Positions 17,061 through 27,308 of a stretch of 64,000 nucleotides of DNA are shown piece by piece. The stretch comes from Lachnoclostridium sp. An196. Its GTDB lineage: Bacteria; Bacillota; Clostridia; Lachnospirales; Lachnospiraceae. Below the pieces are notes generated by a model, which ran no database searches, was not told the origin of the DNA, and saw only the letters and a program-made list of their open reading frames with translations. The position numbers and the translations under genes are program-made. The stretch spans positions 1 through 64,000 of the forward strand of contig NZ_NFJZ01000002.1 in the NCBI RefSeq assembly GCF_002160135.1, written 5' to 3'. Within the stretch, counting starts at the first letter, position 1, and each line of letters begins with the position of its first letter.

Positions 17061-18458
17061 ATGGAAGAAAAAGTGCTGGCGTATCTGAACCGGCGGGAGA
17101 TGACGGCGCCGGGACTCACGGTCTGCGTGGGCTTTTCCGGCGGGGCGGATTCTGTGGCGCTGCTGCAGCTGTTGTGGGAGAACCGGAAACGTATGGGTAT
17201 CCGGGTCAAAGCTCTGCATGTGAATCATGGAATCCGGGGAGCGGAAGCGCTGAGAGATCAGCGGTTCTGCGAGACGTTCTGCGGGGAGAGGAAGATTCCT
17301 ATCCGTATCTGTGAGGAAGACATTCCGGCGGATGCCGCGGCGGAAGGGGTTGGCCTGGAAGAAGCGGGACGGAACGCGCGGTACCGCGCGTTTGAACGCT
17401 GTGTAGAAGACGGGTGGACGGACCGGATCGCCCTGGCACATCATCAGAATGACCAGGCGGAGACTATGCTGTTTCATCTGATGAGAGGCAGCGGGATCAA
17501 GGGACTGCGGGGTATGGAGCCGGTGCGGCTGCCTTATATCCGTCCGCTCCTGTGCGTGGGAAGAGATGAGATAGAGACATGGCTGAGAGGAAAAGGGCTC
17601 CTCTGGATGGAGGACGCCAGCAACCAGGAGCTGGAGTTTACCAGAAACAGGATCCGGCATCATGTGCTCGCCGCTATGGAAGAGATCCGGCCGGGAAGCG
17701 CTGAAAGGATGGCGGAGACGGCGGAGCGTCTGCTGGAGATAGAAGATTTTCTGGAGCAGAATCTGGAACAGGCAAGAACTGCCTGCGTGCGGCAGACAGG
17801 ACGTGAGATCCGGATCCTACTGGAACCTTTTGGGAAATTGCATCCGGCGCTGGGTAAGATGCTGGCTGTGGACTGTCTGGAAAAACTGTACGGAACCAGG
17901 AAAGATCTGTCGGCGGTACATGCGGAGCAGCTGAGCGCCCTGGCGTACGGCAGACGGGGCAGCCGGATTACGCTTCCGGACGGGCGGTATGCGGTACTGG
18001 GTTACGACGCGATCCTGCTGAAAGAAGGCTATGGAACGGAAAAAAGAGAGGAAGAGGTATATTGTGTGCCCGGCGGGGAATATCATTACAGGGGGGATGT
18101 TTTCCGGTTCACTCTGGAAAACCGGGAGAAAAAGGAGAAAATTCCTGTAAATTGCTATACGAAGTGGTTCGATTATGATAAAATCAAACAAGGCGCCGTA
18201 CTGCGGACACGCAGACCGGGAGATTATCTGGAGGTGGCGGACGGCGCGCATAAAAAACTGAAGGATTACCTGATCGACTGTAAAGTTCCCAGAGAAGACC
18301 GTGACAGTCTTACGCTCCTGGCGGACGGGAGCCATATTATCTGGACGGTGGGCATGCGGATCAGCGAACGATATAAAGTGACGGAGCAGACGAAAAGGGT
18401 CTTGAAAGTACAGTGGATGAATGACGGAGGGACGAAGGATGGAGAAATATCATATTGA
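17061..18458 (+). CDS. tilS: tRNA(Ile)-lysidine synthase
   Basis: 465 residues from ATG 17061, six bases after GGAGG; an ATG two codons earlier abuts the ribosome site. TilS adds lysine to C34 of tRNA-Ile(CAU), so that it reads AUA. The PP-loop CVGFSGGADSVALLQLL starts the protein, LHVNHGIRG and LAHHQNDQAETMLFHLMRGSGIKGL follow, and the C-terminal domain has KDYLIDCKVPREDRDSLTLL. The end overlaps the hpt start by 20 bases, implying translational coupling. The tilS-hpt-ftsH order is the same as in B. subtilis. Confidence 0.95.
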   Translation: MEEKVLAYLNRREMTAPGLTVCVGFSGGADSVALLQLLWENRKRMGIRVKALHVNHGIRGAEALRDQRFCETFCGERKIPIRICEEDIPADAAAEGVGLEEAGRNARYRAFERCVEDGWTDRIALAHHQNDQAETMLFHLMRGSGIKGLRGMEPVRLPYIRPLLCVGRDEIETWLRGKGLLWMEDASNQELEFTRNRIRHHVLAAMEEIRPGSAERMAETAERLLEIEDFLEQNLEQARTACVRQTGREIRILLEPFGKLHPALGKMLAVDCLEKLYGTRKDLSAVHAEQLSALAYGRRGSRITLPDGRYAVLGYDAILLKEGYGTEKREEEVYCVPGGEYHYRGDVFRFTLENREKKEKIPVNCYTKWFDYDKIKQGAVLRTRRPGDYLEVADGAHKKLKDYLIDCKVPREDRDSLTLLADGSHIIWTVGMRISERYKVTEQTKRVLKVQWMNDGGTKDGEISY

Positions 18459-18966
18459 GGTTATGCTGCAGGAAGAGACGGTGAACCGCAGAATCCGGGA
18501 ACTTGGGGAAGAGATCAGCCGGGATTATGAGGGGAAAACCGTACATCTGATCTGTATTTTGAAAGGAAGCGTTTATTTTACCTGTGAACTCGCCAAAAGG
18601 ATAACGGTACCGGTGACAATGGATTTTATGCAGTGTTCCAGTTATGGGGCGGCAACGAAATCCAGCGGTGTCGTCAGGATCGTAAAAGATCTGGATGAGC
18701 CCATCACAGGACGGGACGTGATCATCGTGGAAGATATTATCGATTCCGGGCGTACGCTCAGCCATCTGAAAGATCTGCTGGGGCAGAGGCAGCCTGCGAG
18801 TCTAAAAATCTGTACGCTGCTGGATAAACCGGAACGCAGAGTTACGGATGTGGACGTAGAGTATGTGGGATTTCAGATTGAAGATAAATTTGTGGTCGGG
18901 TACGGACTGGATTATGACCAGCAGTATCGGAACCTGCCTTATATTGGCGTGGTGGAATTTGACTGA
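18439..18966 (+). CDS. hpt: Hypoxanthine phosphoribosyltransferase
   Basis: 175 residues from ATG 18439, eight bases after GGAGGG; an in-frame ATG at 18421 would overlap tilS further. Salvages hypoxanthine and guanine to IMP and GMP using PRPP. The PRPP-binding loop VIIVEDIIDSGRTLSHL and the flexible-loop region MQCSSYGAATKSSGVVRIVKDL are intact, as is the purine-site tail VGYGLDYDQQYRNLPYIGVV. In B. subtilis HprT also binds FtsH and TilS, and the three genes stay together here. Confidence 0.95.
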   Translation: MEKYHIEVMLQEETVNRRIRELGEEISRDYEGKTVHLICILKGSVYFTCELAKRITVPVTMDFMQCSSYGAATKSSGVVRIVKDLDEPITGRDVIIVEDIIDSGRTLSHLKDLLGQRQPASLKICTLLDKPERRVTDVDVEYVGFQIEDKFVVGYGLDYDQQYRNLPYIGVVEFD

Positions 18967-18983
18967 CAGGAGGATAAGAAAGA

Positions 18984-20798
18984 TTGAACGGACAATGGAA
19001 AAACATTGGCAGCTATCTGCTGGTTTTCGCGCTTCTGTGTGCGCTGCTGGTGTTTTTTGAAAACAGGAGCATCGAGAATTCGACTGACTCCTACCAGACG
19101 TTTGTACAGCGTCTGGAAGAAGGGCAGATTGCGTACGCAGAGATCGAGCCCAATGAAGAGACGCCGACCGGATCTGTGAATTATACGTTGGAAGACGGTT
19201 CTGTACGTATCACTCATGTGCTGAATACAGAGAGTGTGGAGGCTCTGCTGGAAGACGCGGGCGTGGCCTATGACGTGGCGGAGGTGGAAGGACCGGGATT
19301 TCTGATCACGTTCGGACCGACGCTTCTGATGTGCGGCGTCATGCTGTTTCTCATCGTTGTGGCGTTCGGCAGGAATACCGGAGGAAGCAACGGAAAGATG
19401 CTGGATTTCGGAAAGAGCCGGGCACAGATGACGATGACCGGGGACACCAAAACCAGTTTCAAGGATGTGGCCGGACTGGATGAGGAGAAAGGCGAACTGG
19501 AAGAGATCGTAGATTTTCTGAGAAACCCTGGAAAATACACAAAAGTGGGAGCGCGTATCCCCAAAGGAGTACTGCTGGTGGGGCCTCCCGGAACTGGAAA
19601 GACGTTGATCGCCAAAGCGGTGGCCGGGGAAGCGGGAGTGCCGTTTTTCAGCATATCCGGCTCTGATTTTGTGGAGATGTTTGTGGGCGTGGGCGCGTCC
19701 CGAGTAAGGGATCTGTTTGCCAGCGCCAAAAAGAACTGCCCGTGTATCGTATTCATCGATGAGATCGACGCGGTGGCGAGACGCCGCGGTACCGGTATGG
19801 GCGGCGGACACGACGAGCGGGAGCAGACGTTGAATCAGCTTCTGGTAGAGATGGACGGCTTTGGAGCCAACGAGGGCATCATTGTCATGGCCGCGACAAA
19901 CCGGGTGGATATTCTGGATCCTGCCATCATGCGTCCTGGACGTTTTGACCGGAAGATCGCGGTCAGCAGGCCGGATGTAAAAGGCCGGGAAGAGATTCTG
20001 AAGGTACATGCCAAGAACAAGCCGCTGGGCGACGATGTGGATCTTCATCAGATCGCTCAGACTACGGCGGGATTTACCGGAGCCGACCTTGAAAATCTTC
20101 TGAATGAAGCGGCGATCTACGCGGCAAAAGGAAGCCGCGCGTACATGATTCAGGAGGATATCCGCAAAGCGTTTATAAAAGTCGGAATCGGAGCGGAAAA
20201 GAAGAGCCGTGTTATATCTGAAAAGGAAAAGAGGATTACTGCGTATCACGAGTCCGGCCACGCGATCCTGTTCCATGTGCTTCCGGACGTGGGGCCGGTA
20301 TATACAGTATCCATTATTCCCACCGGTGTGGGCGCGGCAGGATATACCATGCCTCTTCCGGAGAGGGACGACATGTTCAATACCAAAGGAAAGATGCTGC
20401 AGAATATTATCGTGGACCTGGGCGGACGCGTAGCGGAAGAACTGGTCTTCGACGATATTACTACAGGCGCGTCTCAGGATATCAAGCAGGCGACCTCTAT
20501 TGCCCGGTCAATGGTTACAAAATACGGTATGTCTGAGAAAATCGGTCTGATCAATTACGGCAGCGATGATGAGGAAGTCTTCATCGGCCGGGATCTGGCG
20601 CATACAAGAAGCTATGGCGAGCAGGTGGCCGGTCAGATTGATGAAGAAGTAAAGCGGATTGTGGACGAGTGCTATGCCAAAGCCAGAGAACTGATCAATG
20701 CCAACAGGAAGGTGCTGGATGCCTGCGCGGAGCTCCTGCTTGAAAAAGAGAAGATTACCAGGGATGAGTTTGAAGCTTTGTTTGTACAAAACACCTAA
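18984..20798 (+). CDS. ftsH: ATP-dependent zinc metalloprotease FtsH
   Basis: 604 residues starting at TTG 18984, nine bases behind AGGAGGA; no ATG is in frame nearby, so the TTG start looks real. Membrane-bound AAA+ protease that degrades membrane and regulatory proteins. Two membrane helices (about 9-26 and 104-128) bracket an external domain; then Walker A GPPGTGKT (200-207), Walker [16 protein letters not shown], the second region of homology [20 protein letters not shown] and the zinc site HESGH (422-426). It ends the mazG-ftsH cluster. Confidence 0.97.
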   Translation: MNGQWKNIGSYLLVFALLCALLVFFENRSIENSTDSYQTFVQRLEEGQIAYAEIEPNEETPTGSVNYTLEDGSVRITHVLNTESVEALLEDAGVAYDVAEVEGPGFLITFGPTLLMCGVMLFLIVVAFGRNTGGSNGKMLDFGKSRAQMTMTGDTKTSFKDVAGLDEEKGELEEIVDFLRNPGKYTKVGARIPKGVLLVGPPGTGKTLIAKAVAGEAGVPFFSISGSDFVEMFVGVGASRVRDLFASAKKNCPCIVFIDEIDAVARRRGTGMGGGHDEREQTLNQLLVEMDGFGANEGIIVMAATNRVDILDPAIMRPGRFDRKIAVSRPDVKGREEILKVHAKNKPLGDDVDLHQIAQTTAGFTGADLENLLNEAAIYAAKGSRAYMIQEDIRKAFIKVGIGAEKKSRVISEKEKRITAYHESGHAILFHVLPDVGPVYTVSIIPTGVGAAGYTMPLPERDDMFNTKGKMLQNIIVDLGGRVAEELVFDDITTGASQDIKQATSIARSMVTKYGMSEKIGLINYGSDDEEVFIGRDLAHTRSYGEQVAGQIDEEVKRIVDECYAKARELINANRKVLDACAELLLEKEKITRDEFEALFVQNT

Positions 20799-20931
20799 AA
20801 AGCAAGATGCATTTTTGTAAAGTTTGTGCACACTTCAAGGGACAGCTATGCTATTATAATTAACGTAAAAACCCCCAATACATTATATAGTTTTTGCTAC
20901 ACCCCATAAGAAATAAGAAATACCTTCTCCT

Positions 20932-20964
20932 AAAAAAGACAGCACAACCCCCGCTGTCTTTTTT
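20932..20964 (+). terminator. Rho-independent terminator downstream of ftsH
   Basis: AAAAAAGACAGC (20932-20943) pairs with GCTGTCTTTTTT (20953-20964). A TATAAT at about 20854, with no clear -35, lies between ftsH and this hairpin, so a short RNA of roughly 100 nt ending here is possible but unproven. Confidence 0.85.
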
Positions 20965-21049
20965 ACTATGCATTTTTAGGGAAAAGGGTTGTTTCCCGAG
21001 GGGATTTCATTGTATGATGTAAATGCAGAAAATGCAGAAAGGATGTCAC

Positions 21050-23158
21050 ATGGACGAAAAAGATATCGCAAAAGTAAAACGTGTGCAGCAGTATGCATTG
21101 AATATGAGACCCATCATGAATAAAGAGGCGCTGTTCAGCGACGAGACGGAAAATTACCGGACTCCGTTTGAACCGGAGGTAGGGGATCGGGTAACGATTA
21201 AATTCCGGACCGCCCGGGACAACGTGGATTATGTGTTTATTATCTGCGGAAGCCGCAAAGTTCTGATGCAGAAGGCCTATACAAAGGGTGCTTTTGATTA
21301 TTATACGTATACGACGGATCCTTTGAAAGAAGGAACGCTGCATTATTATTTTGAAATTTATACGGGAAAGCAGAGATGCTTTTATAATGAACTGGGAGTG
21401 TCCAAAGATTTGCAGGAAGTGTATTCTTTCGGTATTGTTCCCGGTTTTAAAACGCCGGACTGGGCGAAGGGAGCCATCATGTACCAGATCTTCACCGACC
21501 GGTTCTGCAACGGAGATCCCTCCAACGATGTGCTGGACCGGGAATACATCTATATTAACGAGGGTGTGCAGCGGGTGACGGACTGGGAAAAGACACCGGA
21601 TTATATGGATGTACGTTCTTTTTACGGAGGGGATATTCAGGGAATCTGGGATAAGCTGGATTATCTTCAGGATCTGGGAGTGGATGTGCTCTACCTGAAT
21701 CCGATCTTTGTATCGCCGTCCAATCATAAATATGACAGCCAGGATTATGACTATATTGACCCGCATCTGGGAGTGATTGCAGAAGACGGCGGGGAGTGTC
21801 TTCCGGAGTGGGACAACAACAACAGCCACGCCACCAGATACATTCAGCGCGTGGTCAACAAGAAGAACCTGGAAGCCAGCAATGATTTTTTTGCAAGATT
21901 TGTGGAGGAGGTACATCGCAGGGGGATGAAAATTATCCTGGACGGTGTGTTCAATCACTGCGGTTCCTTCAATAAATGGCTGGATCGGGAGCTTTTGTAT
22001 GAACACGCGGAAGGCTATGAAAAAGGAGCCTATATCTCCGCGGACAGTCCGTACAGGTCTTTCTTCCGGTTTAACAATGAGCATGACTGGCCGTATAATG
22101 AATTTTATGAGGGCTGGTGGGGACATGATACGCTGCCCAAACTGAACTATGAAGAGTCGCCTCAGCTGGTGGAGTATATCCTGGGCGTGGCAAAGAAATG
22201 GCTGCTTCCGCCGTACAATGTGGACGGCTGGAGACTGGACGTGGCCGCGGATCTGGGATTCAGCGAAGAATATAATCATGAATTCTGGAGAAAGTTCCGC
22301 AAAGCGGTCAAAGAAGTCAACCCGGACGCGCTGATTCTGGCGGAGTATTATGGAAATGCGAAAAAATGGCTGTTGGGAGATCAGTGGGATACCATCATGA
22401 ACTATGATGCGTTCATGGAACCGGTGACCTGGTTCCTGACCGGTATGGAAAAGCACAGCGACGACTACCGGGAAGATATGTACGGCAACGCCGAGGCGTT
22501 CGTGCGGGCCATGATCTACCAGATGGCGAATTTCTACGGGCCGTCGCTGCAGACTTCTATGAATGAATTGTCCAATCACGACCATTCCAGGTTTCTGACG
22601 CGCACGAACCATAAAGTAGGTCGTATCCACACGCTGGGAGCAGACGCGGCCAGCCAGAATGTGAATAAGGGAGTCTTGCGGGAAGCTGTAGCGATCCAGA
22701 TGACCTGGGTAGGAGCGCCGACCATTTATTATGGAGACGAAGCCGGCGTATGCGGATTTACAGATCCGGATAACAGACGGACATATCCGTGGGGAAAAGA
22801 GGATCAGGAACTGCTTTCTTTCCACAAAGAGGCGATTCATATCCGCAAGAGCAACCCGGTGCTGACTCACGGTTCCACCCGATTCCTGGCGGCGGATTAT
22901 CAGTTCCTCAGCTATGGCCGTTTCAGTGAAGAAGACCAGATCATTGTGGTGGTCAATAACGGGCAGGAAGAAAAAGAAATAAATCTGCCGGTATGGCGTG
23001 CGGAGGTCCCCAAAGAGGCGGTTATGGAGCGCCTGATGCTGACTCTCGAAAACGGATTCAGCACAGTGGGAGAAATCTACGAAGTGAAGAAAGGAATTCT
23101 CTACCTGAAGGTGCCGCCGATTTGTTCCATGATCTTAAGAACAATAAAGAATAAATAA
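21050..23158 (+). CDS. GH13 alpha-amylase family glycoside hydrolase
   Basis: 702 residues from ATG 21050, eight bases after AAAGGA; two earlier ATGs lack spacing. No signal peptide, so it acts in the cytoplasm, as neopullulanases and cyclomaltodextrinases do. An N-terminal beta domain (about residues 30-130) leads to the TIM barrel, which starts at AIMYQIFTDRFCNGDPSND. The four GH13 regions are visible: DGVFNHCG, GWRLDVAADLGF (nucleophile Asp), ILAEYYG (acid Glu) and ELSNHDHSR (third Asp). Likely splits maltodextrins or stored glycogen, feeding pgi and the phosphohexomutase; the exact specificity cannot be read. Confidence 0.93.
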   Translation: MDEKDIAKVKRVQQYALNMRPIMNKEALFSDETENYRTPFEPEVGDRVTIKFRTARDNVDYVFIICGSRKVLMQKAYTKGAFDYYTYTTDPLKEGTLHYYFEIYTGKQRCFYNELGVSKDLQEVYSFGIVPGFKTPDWAKGAIMYQIFTDRFCNGDPSNDVLDREYIYINEGVQRVTDWEKTPDYMDVRSFYGGDIQGIWDKLDYLQDLGVDVLYLNPIFVSPSNHKYDSQDYDYIDPHLGVIAEDGGECLPEWDNNNSHATRYIQRVVNKKNLEASNDFFARFVEEVHRRGMKIILDGVFNHCGSFNKWLDRELLYEHAEGYEKGAYISADSPYRSFFRFNNEHDWPYNEFYEGWWGHDTLPKLNYEESPQLVEYILGVAKKWLLPPYNVDGWRLDVAADLGFSEEYNHEFWRKFRKAVKEVNPDALILAEYYGNAKKWLLGDQWDTIMNYDAFMEPVTWFLTGMEKHSDDYREDMYGNAEAFVRAMIYQMANFYGPSLQTSMNELSNHDHSRFLTRTNHKVGRIHTLGADAASQNVNKGVLREAVAIQMTWVGAPTIYYGDEAGVCGFTDPDNRRTYPWGKEDQELLSFHKEAIHIRKSNPVLTHGSTRFLAADYQFLSYGRFSEEDQIIVVVNNGQEEKEINLPVWRAEVPKEAVMERLMLTLENGFSTVGEIYEVKKGILYLKVPPICSMILRTIKNK

Positions 23159-23170
23159 AGGGTATATATG

Positions 23171-23198
23171 ACAGGGAGTTCACGGACGGACTCCCTGT
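23171..23198 (+). terminator. Terminator after the amylase gene
   Basis: ACAGGGAGT (23171-23179) and ACTCCCTGT (23190-23198) form a perfect 9-bp stem with a short TTTG tail. Confidence 0.6.
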
Positions 23199-23228
23199 TT
23201 GAACGAAAGAAATACGGGGATAGAACAT

Positions 23229-23942
23229 ATGAATAAGCAGGAGTTTCGATGCGGGCTGAAAGACGGGGCGCCCATTGCGGCAGGGTACTTGTCGGTCAGT
23301 TTCAGCTTCGGCATCATGGTGCTGGGCGGGGGCTTAAGCATCTTTCAGGGAGCGCTGATGAGTCTGACCAATATGACCAGCGCGGGACAGTTTGCGGGGC
23401 TGCAGGTCATCATAGCGGGGGGCACGCTTCTGGAGATGGCGGTGACCCAGTTCATTATCAATCTGAGATACGCGCTGATGAGTCTGTCGCTCTCGCAGAA
23501 GCTGTCAGATGCGGTGACGTTCCGGGAACGGCTGGTCATCGCGTTCGCGAATACTGATGAGATCTTTGCGGTGGCCGTAGGACGGGGAAAAAGCCTGACG
23601 TTTTCCTATATGCTGGGACTTCAGCTTCTTCCGGTCTTAGGGTGGACGTCCGGCACGGTTCTGGGAGCTGCGGCTTCCGGGCTCATGCCGCCGGCTCTTG
23701 GCAGCGCCCTGAATGTGGCGCTGTACGGGATGTTCATCGCGGTGGTGGCGCCAAATGCCCGAAAATCCCGGGCGGTGTTGTTTGCGGCGGCGTTGGCGGC
23801 AGCGATTAGCTGTATGATTTATTATGTGCCGGCCTTGTCGGGAATCTCGTCGGGCACGGCGATCATTCTCTCTACAGTGGCGGCTTCCGCCGCGGCGGCA
23901 TTTCTGTTCCCGGTGCGGGAGGAAGGAGAAACGGAAGCATGA
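23229..23942 (+). CDS. azlC: AzlC family branched-chain amino acid exporter, large subunit
   Basis: 237 residues from ATG 23229, behind a weak GGGGAT site. AzlC with AzlD forms an exporter of branched-chain amino acids (and of analogues such as 4-azaleucine) in the cell membrane. The start GLKDGAPIAAGYLSVSFSFGIMVLGGGLS is the family's conserved first repeat, followed by ALMSLTNMTSAGQFAGLQ and a run of seven to eight hydrophobic segments. Overlaps azlD by four bases (ATGA), so the two are translated together. Confidence 0.92.
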   Translation: MNKQEFRCGLKDGAPIAAGYLSVSFSFGIMVLGGGLSIFQGALMSLTNMTSAGQFAGLQVIIAGGTLLEMAVTQFIINLRYALMSLSLSQKLSDAVTFRERLVIAFANTDEIFAVAVGRGKSLTFSYMLGLQLLPVLGWTSGTVLGAAASGLMPPALGSALNVALYGMFIAVVAPNARKSRAVLFAAALAAAISCMIYYVPALSGISSGTAIILSTVAASAAAAFLFPVREEGETEA

Positions 23943-24238
23943 TCTATCTTTATATATTAGTAATGGCAGCAGTGACTTATCTGATCCGGGCAGTGCCGCT
24001 TACGGTTTTTCAGAAAAAGATAGAAAACAGGTATATTCGGTCGTTCCTCTATTACGTGCCATATACCTGCCTGACAGCCATGACGGTTCCCGGTATTTTT
24101 TACGCTACGCGAAGTCCCGTAAGCGCGGCGGCAGGAGCCCTTGCGGCGGCAGGGCTGGCGTTCCGGGGCAAAGGGTTGGTGACGGTGGCGGCGGGGGCGT
24201 GCGCCGCGGTATTCGTTGCGGAGCGGATCCTGATATAG
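23939..24238 (+). CDS. azlD: AzlD domain protein, small exporter subunit
   Basis: 99 residues with four hydrophobic helices; YLIRAVPLTVFQKKIENRYIRSFLYYVPY, with its conserved R-x-x-P, is the AzlD signature. Partner of AzlC in amino acid export. Starts inside the azlC stop codon (ATGA). Confidence 0.9.
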   Translation: MIYLYILVMAAVTYLIRAVPLTVFQKKIENRYIRSFLYYVPYTCLTAMTVPGIFYATRSPVSAAAGALAAAGLAFRGKGLVTVAAGACAAVFVAERILI

Positions 24239-24272
24239 TTGATTTTTTTAGTAAAATTAACCTAAAATATCT

Positions 24273-24301
24273 TTGAAATCTATAGTCAGTCAGGTTATAA
24301 T
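24273..24301 (+). promoter_or_regulatory. Sigma-A promoter of the FGGY kinase gene
   Basis: TTGAAA (24273-24278), 17 bp, TATAAT (24296-24301), 36 bases before the start codon. Confidence 0.75.
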
Positions 24302-24337
24302 AGACCTAAGACAAGCTTATATCAGGAGGGGAAACTT

Positions 24338-25933
24338 ATGAGCGATGTGAAAAATACGATAGTAAACGGTAGAGCAGTTCTTGGAATTGAATTTGGATCT
24401 ACCAGAATCAAGGCGGTGCTGATCGATGAAAACAACACACCGATCGCGTCCGGCGCCCATGATTGGGAGAACCGTCTGGAGAACGGGATCTGGACTTATT
24501 CGCTGGAGGATATCTGGACGGGACTTCAGGATTGTTATCGGAAGATGACTGAAGATGTGCAGGCGCAGTACGGAGTAAAGGTGGAGAAGTTGGGAGCGAT
24601 CGGCTTCAGCGCCATGATGCATGGGTATCTGGCATTCAATAAGGATGGAGAGCTGCTGGTTCCGTTCCGCACCTGGAGAAATACGATCACGCAGGAAGCG
24701 TCAGAAGCGCTTACGGAAGCGTTCCAGTTCCATATTCCGCAGAGGTGGAGCATCGCGCATCTGTACCAGGCTATACTGAATGGAGAGGATCATGTAAAGG
24801 ATGTGGATTTCTTCACAACGCTGGACGGATATATCCACTGGCAGCTGACCGGAGAAAAGGTTCTGGGAGTGGGAAGCGCATCCGGTATGTTCCCCGTTGA
24901 TTCTGATACAAAAGATTATTATACTTCCATGATTGAAAAATTTGACGAAATGGCAGCGGCCAAGGGAATGCCCTGGAAGGTGGAAAATCTTCTTCCGAAG
25001 GTGCTTCTGGCAGGAGACAACGCCGGGGTGCTGACTGCGGAAGGTGCGAAGAGGCTGGATCCTACCGGAACACTGCAGCCGGGCTGCCCGCTCTGCCCGC
25101 CGGAAGGCGACGCAGGTACGGGAATGGCCGCCACGAACAGCGTGAAGCAGCGCACCGGAAATGTGTCTGCCGGTACTTCTGTATTTGCCATGATCGTTCT
25201 GGAAAAAGCGCTGAAAGAAGTGCATGAAGAGATCGATATGGTGACCACGCCCAGCGGCGACGCGGTAGCCATGGTACACTGCAACAACTGTACTTCAGAT
25301 CTGAACGCGTGGGTGAATGTTTTCAAAGAATTTGCGGAAAGCTTTGGAATGGAAGTGGATATGAACAAGCTTTTCGGTACATTATATAATAAGGCCCTGG
25401 AAGGCGACAAGGATTGCGGCGGACTTCTGGCTTACAACTACTTCTCCGGAGAGCATATTACCGGATTTGAAGAAGGCCGTCCGATGTTTGTGCGTACACC
25501 GGACAGCAAGTTCAATCTTGCCAACTTCATGCGCGCGAACCTGTATACCTCCCTGGGAGCGCTGAAGGTCGGTCTGGACATCCTTCTGAAAGAAGAGGGA
25601 GTGGCAGTGGACCGCATCACCGGGCATGGAGGACTCTTCAAGACCAAAGGAGTGGGACAGAAGATCCTGGCAGGCGCTATGGACGCTACGGTATCCGTCA
25701 TGAAGACGGCCGGTGAAGGAGGAGCATGGGGTATTGCCCTGTTGGCTTCCTATATGATTCAGAAAGAAGAAGGCGAGAGTCTGGCAGATTATCTGCAGAA
25801 CAAAGTCTTTGGCGGAGACGAAGGCGAGAAGATGGATCCGGATCCGGAAGATGTAAAGGGATTCGATGAATTCATCAAACGCTACAAAGCGGGATTCCCC
25901 ATTGAGAGAGCGGCGATCGACGCGCTGAAATAA
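24338..25933 (+). CDS. FGGY-family carbohydrate kinase
   Basis: 531 residues behind AGGAGGGG. The ATPase fold starts with [17 protein letters not shown] (phosphate 1 loop); [17 protein letters not shown] and the C-terminal [44 protein letters not shown] are phosphate 2 and adenosine sites. It phosphorylates a sugar or polyol; relatives are often labelled xylulokinase or ribulokinase, but the substrate cannot be decided from sequence and there is no isomerase or transporter gene beside it. Single-gene unit with its own promoter and terminator. Confidence 0.85.
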   Translation: MSDVKNTIVNGRAVLGIEFGSTRIKAVLIDENNTPIASGAHDWENRLENGIWTYSLEDIWTGLQDCYRKMTEDVQAQYGVKVEKLGAIGFSAMMHGYLAFNKDGELLVPFRTWRNTITQEASEALTEAFQFHIPQRWSIAHLYQAILNGEDHVKDVDFFTTLDGYIHWQLTGEKVLGVGSASGMFPVDSDTKDYYTSMIEKFDEMAAAKGMPWKVENLLPKVLLAGDNAGVLTAEGAKRLDPTGTLQPGCPLCPPEGDAGTGMAATNSVKQRTGNVSAGTSVFAMIVLEKALKEVHEEIDMVTTPSGDAVAMVHCNNCTSDLNAWVNVFKEFAESFGMEVDMNKLFGTLYNKALEGDKDCGGLLAYNYFSGEHITGFEEGRPMFVRTPDSKFNLANFMRANLYTSLGALKVGLDILLKEEGVAVDRITGHGGLFKTKGVGQKILAGAMDATVSVMKTAGEGGAWGIALLASYMIQKEEGESLADYLQNKVFGGDEGEKMDPDPEDVKGFDEFIKRYKAGFPIERAAIDALK

Positions 25934-25950
25934 GAGATACCAATGATATG

Positions 25951-25996
25951 GAGCTGTCGCAGAATGTTTGGAAAAACGGGCGGCAGCTCTGTTTTT
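25951..25996 (+). terminator. Terminator after the kinase gene
   Basis: GAGCTGTCGC (25951-25960) pairs with GCGGCAGCTC (25980-25989, one mismatch), followed by GTTTTTA... The hairpin overlaps the leader of the dehydrogenase gene. Confidence 0.65.
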
Positions 25997-26034
25997 ATAT
26001 ATTGGCCGATGCTTTTGGAAAGGAGATTGGGTTC

Positions 26035-27018
26035 ATGGAGAAAATCAAGGCGGCGGTAATGTTTCCGCTGGACCGTATGCAGAGGGAGGCGCTGGAGGAA
26101 GCCGGAGCAGAGCGCTGCGAATGGCGGTATATAGACGATACAATGACGCGGGAGGCGCGGCTGGATGTTCTGAGAGAGGCAGAAATCGTGATGGGTCAGC
26201 CCGGCCTGCGGGAGATTCGTCAGTGCCCGCGTCTCAAGTGGATCCAGATGGGCTGGGCCGGAACCGATATTTATACGTCCAGGGACGGATTTCCCAGGGA
26301 GATTCTTCTTACGAATGCCAGAGGATGTTTTCAGGTGGTGATCGCGGAGTATGTCATGGCCGTTGTGCTGAGTCTGTGCCGGCGCCTGAAGATATATGCC
26401 GGACAGCAGAGCGAAGGATTATGGAATCCGCTGGGAGAGGAAACTCTGCTCTACGGAAAGCGGGCCCTGATCCTGGGAGCAGGGGATATCGGCACCGGAG
26501 TTGCAAAGCGCCTGAACGCGTTCGGTGTCCATGTGACCGGAATGCGCAGAACAGACCGCAATTATCCGGACTGTTATGACGCTATGATTACGACAGACGC
26601 GTTGGACCGGGAGCTTCCGCTGGCGGACATTGTCATCGGCTGCCTGCCGGAGACGCCGGAGACAAAGGGACTGCTGGATATCCGCCGGCTCTGCATGATG
26701 GGACCGGACGCGTTTCTGATCAATGTGGGGCGGGGCAGCCTGATCCGTACAGATGAACTGGTAGAGGTGCTGGAAGCAGGTCATCTGGGCGGCGTGGCGC
26801 TGGACGTGACAGACCCGGAGCCGCTGCCTGCGGATCACCCTCTGTGGAAGATGGACAAGGTCATCCTGACGCCCCATATCGCAGGACAGAGTTTCGGTTA
26901 TTCCAAAGATACAGAGAACCGGGTAGTACAGATTTGCTGCCAGAATCTGGAGCGGTATCTGAACGGCAGAGAACTGCTGAATAAAGTTGATTTTGATACG
27001 GGTTATGTATCAGAATGA
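26035..27018 (+). CDS. D-2-hydroxyacid dehydrogenase (NAD-dependent)
   Basis: 327 residues from ATG 26035, behind AAAGGAG; an upstream ATG at 25948 lies inside the terminator hairpin. Reduces a 2-keto acid or oxidises a D-2-hydroxy acid. The NAD-binding GAGDIGTGVAKRL, the catalytic Arg in INVGRGSLIRTDELVEVLEAG, the Glu region ALDVTDPEPLPADHPLW, and the catalytic His in ILTPHIAGQ are in order. Substrate specificity (glyoxylate/phosphoglycerate-like) is not clear. Followed by a terminator-like hairpin and the decayed siderophore operon. Confidence 0.9.
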   Translation: MEKIKAAVMFPLDRMQREALEEAGAERCEWRYIDDTMTREARLDVLREAEIVMGQPGLREIRQCPRLKWIQMGWAGTDIYTSRDGFPREILLTNARGCFQVVIAEYVMAVVLSLCRRLKIYAGQQSEGLWNPLGEETLLYGKRALILGAGDIGTGVAKRLNAFGVHVTGMRRTDRNYPDCYDAMITTDALDRELPLADIVIGCLPETPETKGLLDIRRLCMMGPDAFLINVGRGSLIRTDELVEVLEAGHLGGVALDVTDPEPLPADHPLWKMDKVILTPHIAGQSFGYSKDTENRVVQICCQNLERYLNGRELLNKVDFDTGYVSE

Positions 27019-27030
27019 GAATATTTCTAA

Positions 27031-27068
27031 AAAGGGGAGAGAAAAAGTGCTTGCATTTTTTTCCCCTT
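27031..27068 (+). terminator. Hairpin after the dehydrogenase gene
   Basis: AAGGGGA and the following A-rich strand pair with the T-rich run ending TCCCCTT, with a small bulge. Probable terminator. Confidence 0.5.
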
Positions 27069-27127
27069 ATATGACATACTGCGGCCCGTGGTTAGTAATA
27101 ACTAATTTTTGCGAGGAGGTTTCTTTT

Positions 27128-27307
27128 ATGAAAAAACGGTCGATGACCCTGATTCTGGGATCTGCTTTCTTCGGAATGATTGTGCTGGTGGAAGGACAGA
27201 TGATCGTGGAACATGTGTTTTCTTACACGGTTCCTGTAAGTGTGTTTATCACCGTGGGTGGAGGGATCTATTTCCTCTATCTCCTTTTGACAAACAGGAG
27301 GGTATAG
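27128..27307 (+). pseudogene. C-terminal stub of a FecCD-type siderophore permease
   Basis: 59 residues remain of a permease that is normally about 330. The stretch FGMIVLVEGQMIVEHVFSYTVPVSVFITVGGGIYFLYLLL matches the last two helices of FecCD/BtuC permeases, including the conserved Val-Pro and the GGG-x-x-F-x-Y-L-L end. A fortuitous ATG behind GAGGAGG heads the stub. A palindrome TTAGT-AATA-ACTAA (27092-27105) sits upstream. The stub is in its normal place, one base before the ATPase gene, showing that the operon lost its front by deletion. Confidence 0.75.
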
Positions 27308-27308
27308 T

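Noticed and set aside
15806-17209. Open minus-strand frame of about 467 codons
   Set aside because: Antisense to spoIIE; no ribosome site, no recognisable motif.
18939-20276. Open minus-strand frame of about 445 codons
   Set aside because: Antisense to ftsH, whose reading is certain.
20966-22870. Open frame of over 600 codons on the minus strand
   Set aside because: It lies wholly antisense to the GH13 gene, which has all catalytic motifs; the frame is rich in Arg, His and Ile typical of a mirror frame and has no ribosome site.
27128-27307. Intact small membrane protein gene with good ribosome site
   Set aside because: The sequence matches the end of FecCD permeases and abuts the ATPase gene in normal operon order, so it is a stub.
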